Source: Macrothele yani
Taxonomy: Eukaryota > Arthropoda > Arachnida > Araneae > Macrothelidae
Length of the DNA: 64,000 bases
Assembly: GCA_039090855.1 (NCBI GenBank)
Contig: CM077027.1
Location: forward strand, 104,512,424 to 104,576,423
Direction: 5' to 3'
The notes beneath the pieces were generated by a model. That model saw only the letters and a list, made by a program, of their open reading frames with translations, was not told the origin of the DNA and did no database searches. Positions 22,422 through 33,127 of the stretch are shown one piece after another (position 1 is the first letter of the stretch; the number at the start of each line of letters is the position of its first letter). The translations under genes and the position numbers were made by a program.

Positions 22422-23690
22422 CAGGGGTTGGGAAGAATAATGTGAACACCACGCTCAGAGACATGACTTTTAATGCAATTGCGTACGTCGCAATACGCAA
22501 AGGTATCCACCACTTTTTGGTTCTAATAGCTTTGTTTAGAACCCTAAGGTTCTGTTTAAGTGCATCTAAAGTACCTTGTTGCAAAATGTCTTTCAGCGTG
22601 ACGACGAAGCGAGCGTCCTAATATACTTCGAAAAAGGGCTAATTGTTGGTGTCTGATTAGTTGGTATCTGTGTGACAACAGTCGCCAGGGTAGTAGGGGT
22701 ATCGAGAGCTACTGCGTCTAGCGTCATGGCAGCATACCGTGTTCGTGGAAAAACCTCGTCTGCGAAACACAAGAGCGGCCGAAAAACGACCCTGACTGAT
22801 AGAGACAGGAGAGCATTAAACCGGATTGTTACCCGTAATATAAAGCCACAGCGCCGAAAATTAGTGCGGAGCCCAATCTGCATCTCCAGACCGCAGTATC
22901 AATGAAAACAGGGGGCTGGAAGCTGCATCTACAAGATATTCATGGCAGAGCTGCTGCTGAAAAATCTCTGGTGAGCTGGGTGAATGCACAACGGCGACGG
23001 CAGTAGTGCCATGAGCATACAACGTGGACTGCTGATGCATGGAAGCGTGTAATGTGGTCGCATGAATCCACATTTACACTATTCCCCACCGCAGGACGTG
23101 TTTACGTGTGGAGAACACCGTCAGAAGCGCACAACAAAGACTGTCTTCTCCCAACAGTGCAGCATGATGATGGTTCTGTCATGCTCTGGGCGGTCATATC
23201 GCGGTTTTCAGGAGGTCCCCTGATCACCTTCAAAGGACGAATGACTGGCAGGGCGTATGAAACCATTTTAACCAACCAAGTCCACCCAATGGCTCAGGCA
23301 TCGTTTCCTGCAGAGGATGTCGTCTATCAAGATGATAACACCCCTATTCACAAAGCTCGGAATGTCCAATCATGGTTTGAGGAACATGAGGATGAACTTT
23401 CACACATTTCCTGGCCTTCCCAATCACTAGATTTAAACATCGTCCAGCCACTGTGGTCTGTATTGGAAAACAGAGTAAGATCCCGTTAACCTCCTCCTGC
23501 ATTTCTCAAAGACCTGGAACAATTTCTGCATGAAGAATTGTGTAACATCCCACTAACCACTATCCAGGATTTGTTTGCATCCATTCCTTGGAGTCTTCAG
23601 GCGATTTTGAATGACAACAGTGGTCCCACACCCTATTAGGTACGTAAAACCCTTTTTCCTTGGTGTTCACATCATTCTGTCCAACCCCTG
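22422..23690 (+). mobile_element. Tc1-D copy 1
   Basis: Left end caggggttgggaagaataat and right end attctgtccaacccctg are inverted repeats, each beside TA. The size (1.27 kb) is normal for a Tc1 element. A related element with ends caggggttgtccaaaataat lies at 54443-56143 in the opposite orientation. Confidence 0.88.
22586..23639 (+). pseudogene. Tc1-D transposase pseudogene
   Basis: The HTH region reads TTVARVVGVSRATASSVMAA, followed by a basic stretch RKTTLTDRDRRALNRIVTRN. The first catalytic position is replaced (MWSHESTFTL, His where Asp is expected), the second is kept (YQDDNTPIHKA), and the third is mutated (LDLNIVQPLW, Gln where Glu is expected). Thirty-six residues separate the second and third positions. 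Stops interrupt the first 30 codons and the frame breaks near 22905 and at 23487. Two catalytic substitutions plus frame damage make it inactive. Confidence 0.85.
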
Positions 23691-23739
23691 TATGTGACCG
23701 GGTCGGCATATATACAACCTGCTCCCGAAGAGTTCCAGG

Positions 23740-24511
23740 ACTGACGCAATAAAGTATATAAAGAAGTACCATACTCACAATTAATGCTGGTCACCTTCAA
23801 AATACCTCCTATTCGAATCAACACACAGTTTTCAGCGTTTCTGAAGATCCTAGAAACGGTTCTGGAAGGCACTTTTCGAGATGTCTGTAAGTTGTTTTGC
23901 CACGACTGCTTAGATAGATGTAATGTCTGCGTGATACTGTGAGTGTGTACCTAGTCCATTTAGCGCTTTGTCGCTTGGTTTGTGTATCCAAGCGACAAAG
24001 CGCTAAATGGAGAGGTACACACTCATAGTATCATGTTTATCTCCTGCAATAATTCTGGAGCCAAAATCAGGATCCTCAGCTGCTGTGCCCTGCAGATTGG
24101 AACAGATCAATGAACTAGCCTCCTTTTGGTTATCTTCATAACTTAATACCAATCCGGCATTAAGTTTTCATTTTCCAGGATCCTCGCGTAGAATCTCATG
24201 ACTCATGACAGAAATTCACTGTTGCCCACTGACTCAGCCAAAAGTCTCATTGTAATTCGGCGGTCTTCCTTTAACTGATTCCGCACCTATTCAAAATTTT
24301 CCGCTGTCCGTACACTGGAGACCCCCCTCCCTAATCACGGCGGATCATCATCAAAGGATTCCCGCCCTTCACGAAACCGTGAATACCATTCTAAAAATCT
24401 GCTGCGAGCTAATGCTGTGTCTCCATACGTTTCTTTTAACATTCGGAAAATTTTAGTAGCTGATTTACCAAGTTTCCAACAAAAACGGATATTTACTCTC
24501 TGCTCTTCCAT
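23740..24511 (-). pseudogene. mariner transposase pseudogene (MEEQRVNI type)
   Basis: From the start at 24511, the minus strand reads MEEQRVNIRFCWKLGKSAT, then LKETYGDTALARSRFLEWY and REGRESFDDDPP, the standard N-terminal DNA-binding domain of a large animal mariner group. Next comes a decayed block (ENFE, VRNQLKEDRRITMRLLAESV). Stops are frequent after the first 60 codons. The middle holds a 102-bp hairpin (23932-24033). The left part (to about 23740) may be the C-terminal end (FRNAENCVLIRIGGI), but the catalytic motifs are not recognisable. Confidence 0.75.
23932..24033. repeat. 102-bp near-perfect hairpin
   Basis: Arms of about 47 bp (tgatactgtgagtgtgtacc ... and its inverse ending ... 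cactcatagtatca) flank a loop of about 8 bases (tttgtgta). Three or so mismatches are seen. It lies within the mariner pseudogene region. It could be a small foldback element or an inverted duplication made during repair. Confidence 0.93.
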
Positions 24512-24619
24512 GGCTAAAATGAAATGGGACGAGAACGCCCATCTGCCGCCTGTCGGTTCCGGTACAAACCGGTTTCAACCTGTTTGCTGATTGGCCAAAG
24601 ACTGCTGTCTTCTGGCATA

Positions 24620-24749
24620 CACTAGGCATGATACGAGACTGGCTCTCTCCCGTCCCTGAAACCAGTGACCTCAAACTAGGGACGGTCGACTGCTTATAGC
24701 CCATTGAGTTGCTCACGATGGTCGTAAAACCTTCAATAAAAAATAAAGC
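24620..24749 (+). mobile_element. SINE-1 copy d, 5'-truncated
   Basis: It begins at the aggcatgat segment, missing the tRNA head, and carries the body (gactgcttatagcccattg) and the gtaaaaccttcaataaaaaa tail. It is immediately beyond the start of the mariner pseudogene. Confidence 0.85.
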
Positions 24750-24798
24750 AAACAGGCGGGTCTCAACCTATCATATCTTTTGCGGAATTCAACAATAG

Positions 24799-24987
24799 GT
24801 GTGCAAGACACGTTCTGTTTGTGTGAGGAATGAAGATGTGTTGCAGTTGTGTAATGTGAAGCAAAATGTTATTAACAAGGTGGAGACTTATATGCTTTGG
24901 TGGTTTGGCCATGTTGAAAGAATGAGTGATGAGATACTTACTAAGAAAATCTTTTTAGCTCAAGTGGCTACGTATTTTGATACGTGA
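24799..24987 (+). pseudogene. LINE reverse transcriptase C-terminal fragment
   Basis: The frame includes VKQNVINKVETYMLWWFGHV and ERMSDEILTKKIF. The pattern W-F-G-H-V-E-R-M is typical of the region just after the RT core of RTE/Jockey-type LINEs. Only about 60 codons survive. It is not the same family as the RTE pair at 12.8-19.8 kb. Confidence 0.6.
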
Positions 24988-25721
24988 TATTTTAGATCTG
25001 TGATCACAGTCCTCTTCTGTCAAATCTCAGTCAGTTAAGGACTGTCTAGGGGACGCCTGGTATGCTGTAGACGTAGATACACTCCAGCACGTTGTGGAAT
25101 GTATGCCAAAGCGCCTACATGTTGTAATTCGGGTTAAAACAGGTCCAGCCCGGTATTGAATGAAAGGTTTTAATTCAGTGGCAGGTATGTGCATATTGAG
25201 TAAACGAAAAACGATTGGTAGTAAAACTTACGAATTTACTTAATGCGAATTTATACTTAGAACATAACGTCACTCCAATAAACAACTGCCTCAAAGCAGC
25301 AACGAAGTATATTAGCTCTTCGTTATTTAAAAAAAGACATTCTTACTTGCACACATCTTGGGAAGAACAACACTTACATCGGGCATAAGAAAGAATAGCT
25401 TTTGGTGAGATCAAAATATCTGGTTTTGTTAAACACACCCACTGTTTACTCAGATTCTTTCTTTTTTTACTATTACACTGCTTTCAGTGTGAGATAACAA
25501 TTTTTGTTAATTTTTTTCAAAAGTTTTGTGCTATCACGATAATAACAAAGCAACGTAATTCAGAAAAAACAGTGATGACAGTGAAAATGAGGTAGCATGA
25601 GGTTTTTTGTTTTGTTTACCTGATTTGGCAGCAGCTATTTTGCAAATATTATTTCTTGCGTTTCATAAGCACCTGTTTAGGTCCTTATAAGGAATAATTT
25701 CGACATAGTTAAATATATCGA
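24988..25721. other. unassigned AT-rich sequence
   Basis: No family recognised; a pyrimidine run lies near 25456. Confidence 0.5.
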
Positions 25722-26026
25722 ATTCTGCCATATGTTTCCAATGGTAAAAACTTCTGTAGACATTTTCCTCGCAATTAATGTATTCTCAAGGATGAAAATT
25801 GGCACATCGATAAAGATAACCTTAAATTATAGAATGGCATACTTAATATATGCTAAAACCTAACCTCAGTTATATTACACACCAATAATTTTTCCTTGGT
25901 AATGTTGAGACCTGCTAATATAGAAATTGGGCGACCTGTACATTGACGATGTTTGAGGACAAACAAATGATTGATGGCGTTTTCTATCTCGGTAGCCACG
26001 AATAAGCCATCAAACATTTGTTTGTC

Positions 26027-26956
26027 TGTTACGGCCAAAGCCCGAAGTCTTAGTCACTCCTCGAAATGACCGGTCACTTCTAGCTTTGGCCAGCTCGTGT
26101 GGCCAAAGCCCGAAATGTACAATAGTTTACAAGTACTTCGGGCTTTGGCCGGCCAATTCTAAATTTGGCCGCGTCAAACTGGTCAAAGTGTGTGTTAGAA
26201 CTTTTGCGGAGCTGTGTAGCAGCGTGCTCTCCCACCGATGTAATTGGATTGTTTGAGATCACGTGCCTTCTTTTGATCCGGGTAATCCGAGTTCTCGCTT
26301 CGACGTAATTCATACGTGGTGTCGTCCAGCGGGCGGGGTATCATTTTTTAAATTATATTATTACTGTTTTTATTGCACTAATCATGTCAGTCGCTGCTCA
26401 AAGTGGAGAGTGCAAAAAGGATAAAGTTCCAGTTGACTCTGTTGTTACAACACGGGAGAAGTTCTATGCTCATCTGATGGAACTTGTAAACAAGAAAAGT
26501 GATAACAGAGATCTGTTTTCAAAAGAAAAGTATGCTCATGTAATTAAAGAAGTGACGGAAGAAAGGGGGGGGGGATGAAAAGACAGTGTTAATTACCGAA
26601 AGCTTAGGAGATTTGATGTAATAACGGTAAGTGGTAATGTAAAACTTATTACTGCAGTTAAAGGAGATAGCAGTGTACTGTATTACCTGTGCACCGATGA
26701 CCTTTTTGATGTACTACACGATACTCACCTCTACATAGCACATGGTGGTCGCAGAAGAATGGAGAAAGGACCACCGAAGTAAAGATAATTACTAACTTTG
26801 GCCAGTTTTTCACGGCCAAATCTAGAACTGGCCGGCCAAAGCCTGAAATACTGGTAAATTATCGTATAATTCGGGTTTTGGCCACATGAGCTGGCCAATG
26901 TGAAAAGCGACCGGTCATTTCGCGAAGTGACTAGATTTTGGGCTTTGGCCGTAGGA
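26027..26956 (+). mobile_element. H element, Ginger-like non-autonomous DNA transposon in F
   Basis: The ends are tgttacggccaaagcccgaa and, inverted at the right, ctacggccaaagccc; arms match for about 160 bp with repeated ggccaaagcccgaa words. A 4-bp duplication tgtc flanks it (26023-26026 and 26957-26960). Removing it restores the F sequence seen in copy 2 (tttgtccattgacgtc). TIRs that start with TG and 4-bp target duplications are reported for Ginger elements, and the coding remnant inside agrees. Confidence 0.72.
26384..26774 (+). pseudogene. remnant of a KRBA2/Ginger-like integrase N-terminus
   Basis: The first frame (26384-26578) reads TREKFYAHLMELVNKKSDN and FSKEKYAHVIKEVTEERGG. After a frame change at the G-run near 26567 it continues YYLCTDDLFDVLHDTHLYIA and HGGRRRMEKG. 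This order (a helical N-terminal segment, then a zinc-binding region with HDTH and HGGR) resembles the N-terminus of KRBA2-like proteins, which derive from Ginger transposases related to LTR integrases. The integrase core with its catalytic DDE is absent, so the host element depends on another copy for movement. The assignment rests on remembered family patterns rather than a search. Confidence 0.6.
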
Positions 26957-27216
26957 TGTCCACTGACGTCGCGAAGGAACAGGTTGCGACATCTTCTGTA
27001 TTAGCAGGTCTCAACATTACCAAGGGAAAAATTATTGATTTTTAGTATAACTTTGGCTAAGTTTTAGCAAATATTAAGTACGCCATTAAACAATTTAAAG
27101 TTATTTTTATCGATGTGTCAATTTTCATCCTTGGGAATACATTAATTGGGAAGAAAATGCCTACAGAAGTTTTTACCATTGGAAACATATGGCAGAGTTT
27201 TTAGGTGGAACCCTAA

Positions 27217-28423
27217 ATCGCTGCGCCGAAATGATAGCTCGTTCACACAAGAAAAGGTACAAAAAATAATATAAGAATGAAGAACTCTTGAACCATTTTC
27301 GTTGCATTACAGAGGGAAATTTTGCAAGCTTACTCTGAAAAGCTGATCCTGTTCATTAATTTGTTACTTTTGTTCCAGAAGTATTTAATTAAAGGTAAAA
27401 GCTTGTTAAAGTGAGCTCTGAAACTTAATTTATTTTCAGGGCAACGTCAGAAACCATTAACAGTATGAAATCACGATCGTAATAAGACGACGTGACAAGC
27501 TTCATGACTCCGAGGTTGTAACTCCGTACTGATCACTGATGTCCAGCACGTTTTCCGATCTAGCCGCCTTCGGCGTCTGCCGTTTTCTCTCGTCTTTCCA
27601 TTTTGAGCAGTAATCTCCTTTATTTCCTATGCGAGCTTCTCTGGAGTATGGCTTTTGTTTTGAGAGGAGAAAAAATTACAAAACATTCGAGCTTCCATGC
27701 TGATCACGTTGTGCTATACCTTTGGAAACAGTGTTTAGTTCCTCAGGATTCATAAATTGAATCTTTAAGGGCAAACTGGAAAAAGAAATCGAAGTGCGTC
27801 GCATTGTAATTCTGTATTCTTCTTCCATTTACCGAACTGGTACGATTTCAAACAACCTTTTCGTTCTTTTAACTATTTCTATGGAGTTTTTGTCACATCT
27901 TTTCTCTAACTATATCATTCAGCGTTGTGAGCACCATGGAATTGAAAAGCTGTTCTTCAATTTACATTTCTATGTGTACGTGTCACTCATGTTTTTGGCA
28001 TTAACTTTCGTTCAGCCGTTCTTCACAATCTTCTTTTAGCCATGAACAGTCAACATTACATTCCACCACCAACAACGATGGCAAAAGGACTACTTTTCGC
28101 CAACCCCATGATATCAAATTTTTTATTGTCCTTAGATACAAGTACGACCGACAACTTTTCTGAAACCCTTTAATAGAGATGTAGGTTCTTATATAGAAAA
28201 ACAATCTAGCACACGTGGTAGTAAAACGAAAAACCCTGCAGATGACGTGCCCCAGGAAGAAAAGAAGCTGGTCCAATTGCTTTGTGTTTCCGGTCAATTC
28301 AGGTTACACGTTATAGTTATGAACAGATGAGGTAAGACAGACTAATAACTCACAAAATAAAAAAAATACAATGATAACACATCTGCATTTCGTGAACTGC
28401 ATCCTGGCTACAATGGCAATATT
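27217..28423. other. unassigned sequence
   Basis: No transposon family or convincing gene recognised. An 81-codon open frame at 27794 is hydrophobic but has no supporting features. Confidence 0.5.
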
Positions 28424-29968
28424 AACCCAGCAAAAACACAAGTGTTGGGAAACTGCTGGCCACCAGCTGGCAGTGATGGGTCACTGATGGCTGAAATCTC
28501 CCGCTCACGGCCTGGTAGCGGTCCGTTGATGGTAGCGCCATAAGTTGGCAGCCATTTATGGCCTTATAGCATCGCCGTGAATTGCGGGCCACCAAGCAAG
28601 TGCCACTAGTGGCCCGTAGCTGGCAACTGATGAAACTCCCAACACCAGGTGGAAGCAACGTGACTGCGCATGCGCAGAGCAGAAGCAACACGTGCTGTGT
28701 CCCTCGTGGAACCAATTACTTGAAGACGACGCTATCGCCATCTTGTTATTTTAGTGGATATTAAGAAAAAAAAACATATGCAGAGAGGCGAATTAATTTC
28801 CTAATAAAATGCCACGTCGACGAAGATATCAGATTAAGCCATGAAATACTGGATTACAGCCATAAAATACACCCGCTCCATTTTCATGAATAACAAGAAT
28901 TAATTTCTGTGTAATCTTTCGTTTTAACAATCACTAAACTGCTTGAAAAAAAGTCCTGGAGACATTAAAAAAGCGTTATGTTGAAAAAAAAAGAACTATA
29001 CGCTTACAAAATTTATCAATTATTAAAAAAAAAAAAAAAAGAAGAAAGCAATGCTATGTGGATATAATATATTCATCCATGGACTGAATACACAAGACTG
29101 GAGGAATTCACTTCTAAAAATAAAATATCTTTCCTCTTCAAAACAAATGTAGCTTCGGACAGCGGAAAGGCAAGATACAACGTTAAAAATGTAACAGAAT
29201 GTGACATGGACGGGTAAGTGTATTAATTCAACAATCGCCTTTCAAGAGAAGGACAGCTCGAAACTTTGGAAAGCGCGTTTAAGTTAGTGCACTCGTTGAA
29301 AAAAGTGAAGTTCCAATAAGGTAAAAAACAATCGTACGTTGAAAAAAAAATTATGAATTATATGAAACGGACATTTATAAAAAATACCTCGCAATATTGT
29401 AAAATTAAATAGAGAACATGTTACACATTCCACAGAAAAGAGGATCAGCTTCAAGCCATTTCCGCGCGTGCCAAATCACGCCAGTTGGTAGAACGCTCGC
29501 TTCCCACGCTGACAGTCCTTGGTTCGTTTCCAGCCACATCCAAACGGGCGTTTTTCCGGATCTGTTGAGAAAATTTCCCCAGCGCAGTACTATAATTCAG
29601 AAGGTTTCGTAAGAAGAAAAAAAAAGTAGTTGTAGCTTTGGGAAACTGCTGTTGTACTTTATTATTTTTTTTATGGCTACTACTGGGGAATTGGCGGACA
29701 AGATTCGGCAAGACATCAGTTACGTCACGTGATTGCCGGCTACAACTGCCGGGAAACTAGCGGACCACATTAGGCTAGCCATCATTTATGGCACGTGCGT
29801 GCAGCCTGTGATGGATAACTGATGGCCCTGTTGTGGCATATCACAACTGAATGGGGTGCCAACTGTTGGCCTGAACTGCTGGCCCTTCTGTTGGCCGCCC
29901 GGACATTTTATGGACGGTTCGGCAGCGGCAACATAGTGCTGGGCCAGCAAGACTGTTTTTATTGGGTA
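28424..29968. mobile_element. N element copy 2
   Basis: It begins taacccagcaaaaacacaag and ends gactgtttttattgggta. Both subterminal regions again consist of clustered ctggc/gccag words. The internal segments match copy 1 throughout, apart from small indels. A tRNA-like stretch lies near 29464-29535. No coding capacity. Confidence 0.78.
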
Positions 29969-30223
29969 ATCATTTTGAGAAATGGCCAGACAATAGGTAC
30001 GTAAGTGTAAAGCTGACAAATTCTTGTCGAATCTGAAGATGTCACAAAATTGTAGTAAATTCCCAAACAGAAAGAGTTGAGAGCGTCAGCTTCCAGCATT
30101 GAAAAATATCTTTTGTTATTGACGACAAAACTAAAACCAAGTACGGTCGTTATGGTGTAACGGGTAAGAGTCATACAGGATTTTTTTCCCTTTTAATGCT
30201 ACAGGTTTTGTGTGTTTGTGGGG

Positions 30224-30398
30224 TTTTTCTTGATTGGAGGTTTAACGACCACCGCGAGAAACTCATTGGGCTATAAGAAGTCGCCTGTCCCTAGTTTAGG
30301 GCCACTGACTCCAGCGAAGAGAGAGGGCCGGTGCCGTAAGACAAACACAACATCCGTGCCTCACCGGGATTCAAACCCGGACCCATCTCGAACGAATG
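30224..30398 (-). mobile_element. SINE-1 copy e, head-truncated
   Basis: Tail side at 30224 (tttttcttgattggaggttt), B-box region ccgggattcaaacccgg near 30365, ending at cgaacgaatg just before the A-box part. Confidence 0.88.
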
Positions 30399-30603
30399 GT
30401 TTGTGGATTTAACGCCCACCGTGAGCTACTCGATGGGCCATAAAAGTCGCCAGTCCCTAATTTAGGACCACTGGTTCCAGGGAACTCAGAGAGCCAGTAC
30501 TGTAAGATAAACAGCATCCAAGCCTCACCGGAATTCGAACCCCGACTCATCTGGGGCGAATAGTCAGAAGCCAGCGTTTAGACCACTGCGACACGGGGTC
30601 GGC
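30399..30603 (-). mobile_element. SINE-1 copy f, adjoining copy e
   Basis: A more diverged copy in the same orientation. Its tail side begins where copy e's head stops, with no spacer. Its own head (gaccactgcgacacggggt) ends at 30603. Confidence 0.85.
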
Positions 30604-30719
30604 CTACAAGTTTTCAGTAAAACTTATTTGCACCCTCTTTCACTACTCAACATAGAAAATCCGCACCAGGGAGTATTTTTTAGAGCACCATGCAAATTAG
30701 TGTGTATTTACAAAGTCGT

Positions 30720-30921
30720 CTAGAAAATACAAGGGCATGACATTAGAGAGATGAATTCCCCTTTTAGTGACGTCACGCGGAAACCAAAGCTTACGATTGG
30801 TTCCAACGCTGTGGCGTGTGACCTCGCACACGACACCGACGTATCAGTCCAGGCATTATGAGGGTGACGTCACAAATGGAGGCAACTCATTTCTATAATA
30901 TCACGGCCTTGTACTTTCTAG
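30720..30921. mobile_element. 202-bp MITE-like inverted repeat
   Basis: The left arm ctagaaaatacaagggcatg and the right arm, inverted (ctagaaagtacaaggccgtg), match over about 58 bp, including an internal gtgacgtcac in each arm. The target duplication is not clear. Non-coding. Confidence 0.75.
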
Positions 30922-31019
30922 ATGGCATTGGTATTTATCGACAGTTGGGTTATGTAACTGATTGCAACTGCGAACGAATCACGTGATAGGCGAGGGAAAA
31001 GAAAGGGCAAAACATCTGG

Positions 31020-32035
31020 TCGTAGCTAAGTTTGGTCGTCATCACCTGAGCATGTGGATCACTATATCGGATTGATCTCAGTGGCAAAAGCACGTGTAAG
31101 GAGTTAGAATGCCCGGGCGACTTCATTGGGATCGTGCCATCACATGGACACCTTTATCAGATGTTTCACTATTAGGCTACGTACAACCGATTAGTTTCTG
31201 TGGAAACGCATCGGGATGTAACAACTTTTGGCTGATTGTGGCGACAGTGGTTGAAGGAAGGTAACGTATATCGCCGAAGTTGGAATTGGTGCACATTGAC
31301 GGACATCCAAACGCCTCCATCAATACATTCGACTGCAATCTATAGCATCCGAACTATCCATTGCGGACAATATTTGACGAGATGCGCGGGCACCTATGGA
31401 TAGCCCAATTTCGGCATAGACTGTGAATTGCAATTTAATTTAGGCAGGTTTGCGCTCTCGCCAACTATTACTATGACTGCCACTCACCGCAGTACATCGT
31501 CGCGCAGAGTTGCAGTGGTGCCGTACCAGTCATGCGTGGCTGGACAAATGAAACCATGTCGAATTCAGAGACGAGTCTCGATTTAGTCTCAGCGTCGACG
31601 AATGCCGATAGAGAGTCTGAGGACGGCGTAGTCACCGAGATGATCATGCTGCCAGCCGTGAGCGTCATACGACTCCATAGGTTGGTGTCATAGTTTAAGG
31701 CGTTATCGGTTTCAACAGACTTGCATAGTGAGTATATTGAAAGCACAACAATACGTTGATTAGGTGCTGATTTGTTACCGTATCTCTAGGGTATCCCTGA
31801 TGCCCAGTTTAAACAAGATAATGTCTTGTAGCACACTGCCAACACCAACAGACAAAGCCTGCAAGTTGTACAGGTGCTGCCCTGGCCAGTGCAATCCGCA
31901 GACGTCTTCCCAAAAGAGACAACGTATGGGACGTCATTAGTACACGACTTAACCCCTGTGTAGGGCCCCCTCGCAATGTCAGAGAATTGTGAGCATAGGT
32001 CAACGGCACGTCAGGTCACTATGCGGGGACTTTTC
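31020..32035 (+). pseudogene. heavily decayed Tc1-like transposase
   Basis: Scattered plus-strand matches are visible: LRQWLKEG-type text near 31240, then CRTSHAWLDK and FRDESRFSLSVDECR (first Asp motif, about 31555-31610), a QDNVL-like stretch near 31815 and WPVQSADVF-like text near 31885. Frameshifts and stops are too many to give a continuous frame. No clear TIR pair was found; the small palindrome at 32079 lies just beyond. Confidence 0.55.
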
Positions 32036-32078
32036 CACTCGATGTCATGCCGTGTTTCCGAATGTATAGTCCAGCATG

Positions 32079-32112
32079 GGGGTCATACTATCTACTGACA
32101 TAGTATGACCCC
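32079..32112. repeat. 34-bp perfect hairpin
   Basis: Arms ggggtcatactat and atagtatgacccc (13 bp, perfect) flank the 8-base loop ctactgac. Confidence 0.93.
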
Positions 32113-33127
32113 AAGTCACATTGTTCTGTCTTCTTACCCATCGCTTTCATGCAAAGACATTAGAGGACATTAGACTGGCAATGAGCAATCTATTTATACT
32201 TCCAGCACGCACTGAAAACCGCTATTGTGTGGAGTAGCTAGTACGTTGAAGTGTTTGCGCGCGGGCTATTTATGTTCTAAATATTTAAGATTTCGGTATT
32301 TAAAGTAATTTCTTCAAGATGAAATGATATATTATATTTTAGTAGTTTTCCTTCTTTTTTTCTTTTTTCTTTTCTTTTTCTTCTTTTTGTATATGGCCAG
32401 TTCCGATATTGCCTGGTATTTTGCTGTTTACTAGCTTTTTTCTTCTGGGATATGAGAATTTGCTAATTACAATTTCATCCAGAGAATTGTGTGTTCCTAC
32501 GCGAATATTCTCTCTAGTCTAGGCACCTGTTCATCGCCAACTTACAACATTCACAGATGGCGCTGCATGTTCAGTTGATTCCCGTCGTTTCAGAACCACC
32601 AGCATTATGTTTGCCAGTCTATGTATGTTCCTTTGATGTCCTTGCATTCGTGTAATCCCGCAGATATTAAATCACTTCTTTCCCACCCAAAAGAAGTGGG
32701 AAGTTTCGTCTCATTTCGTAAATTCTTTTATGATGTGGCATCTCCTATGCACAGCAATGCATTTAATTTTTTATATGGTTTATATCTTTATTTGTTAAAA
32801 GTGATTTTATAAGATCATGGAGACATGTGTTCTTAAGGGGACAAAACTTTTACACATCTCTGAGAAATATAAGCCGTTCTTGAAGTGAAATAAGCATTTT
32901 GTTGTATCTACTTCTAAAATTCCAAGAAATTTTTATACCACCGCAGTAATAAATCATAACAATCTAATAAACCAAACGCGAGCGAATGAAGCGCGTCATT
33001 GTGTATTTTAACTTTTTTGCTTTAAAAAAGTACGAAGTGTCGCAGAACTGTGATTTAAGAAGCAATATTAATGCATAAAATCCACTGTTGGAGGGAAGCA
33101 GCTCTCTAGCTTTAGGTGCTTGCTATT
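32113..33127. other. unassigned; pyrimidine-rich tract at 32349-32390
   Basis: A tract of T and C (tccttctttttttctttttt and similar) is the only notable feature. No gene recognised. Confidence 0.5.

Larger units (their letters stand above)
25722..27216. mobile_element. F element copy 1, long-TIR repeat carrying a nested insert
   Basis: The left arm (25722-25970, from ctgccatatgtttccaatgg) is repeated inverted at 26985-27205 (ccattggaaacatatggcag). Shared words include gtagacattttc, gatgaaaattggcacatcg and aatgttgagacctgctaata. The region between the arms is almost entirely a separate element (H, 26027-26956). A second F copy is at 33128-35022. F has no coding sequence. Confidence 0.8.

Noticed and set aside
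27794..28039. 81-codon hydrophobic open frame
   Set aside because: No splice, promoter or family evidence; hydrophobicity follows from T-rich DNA.
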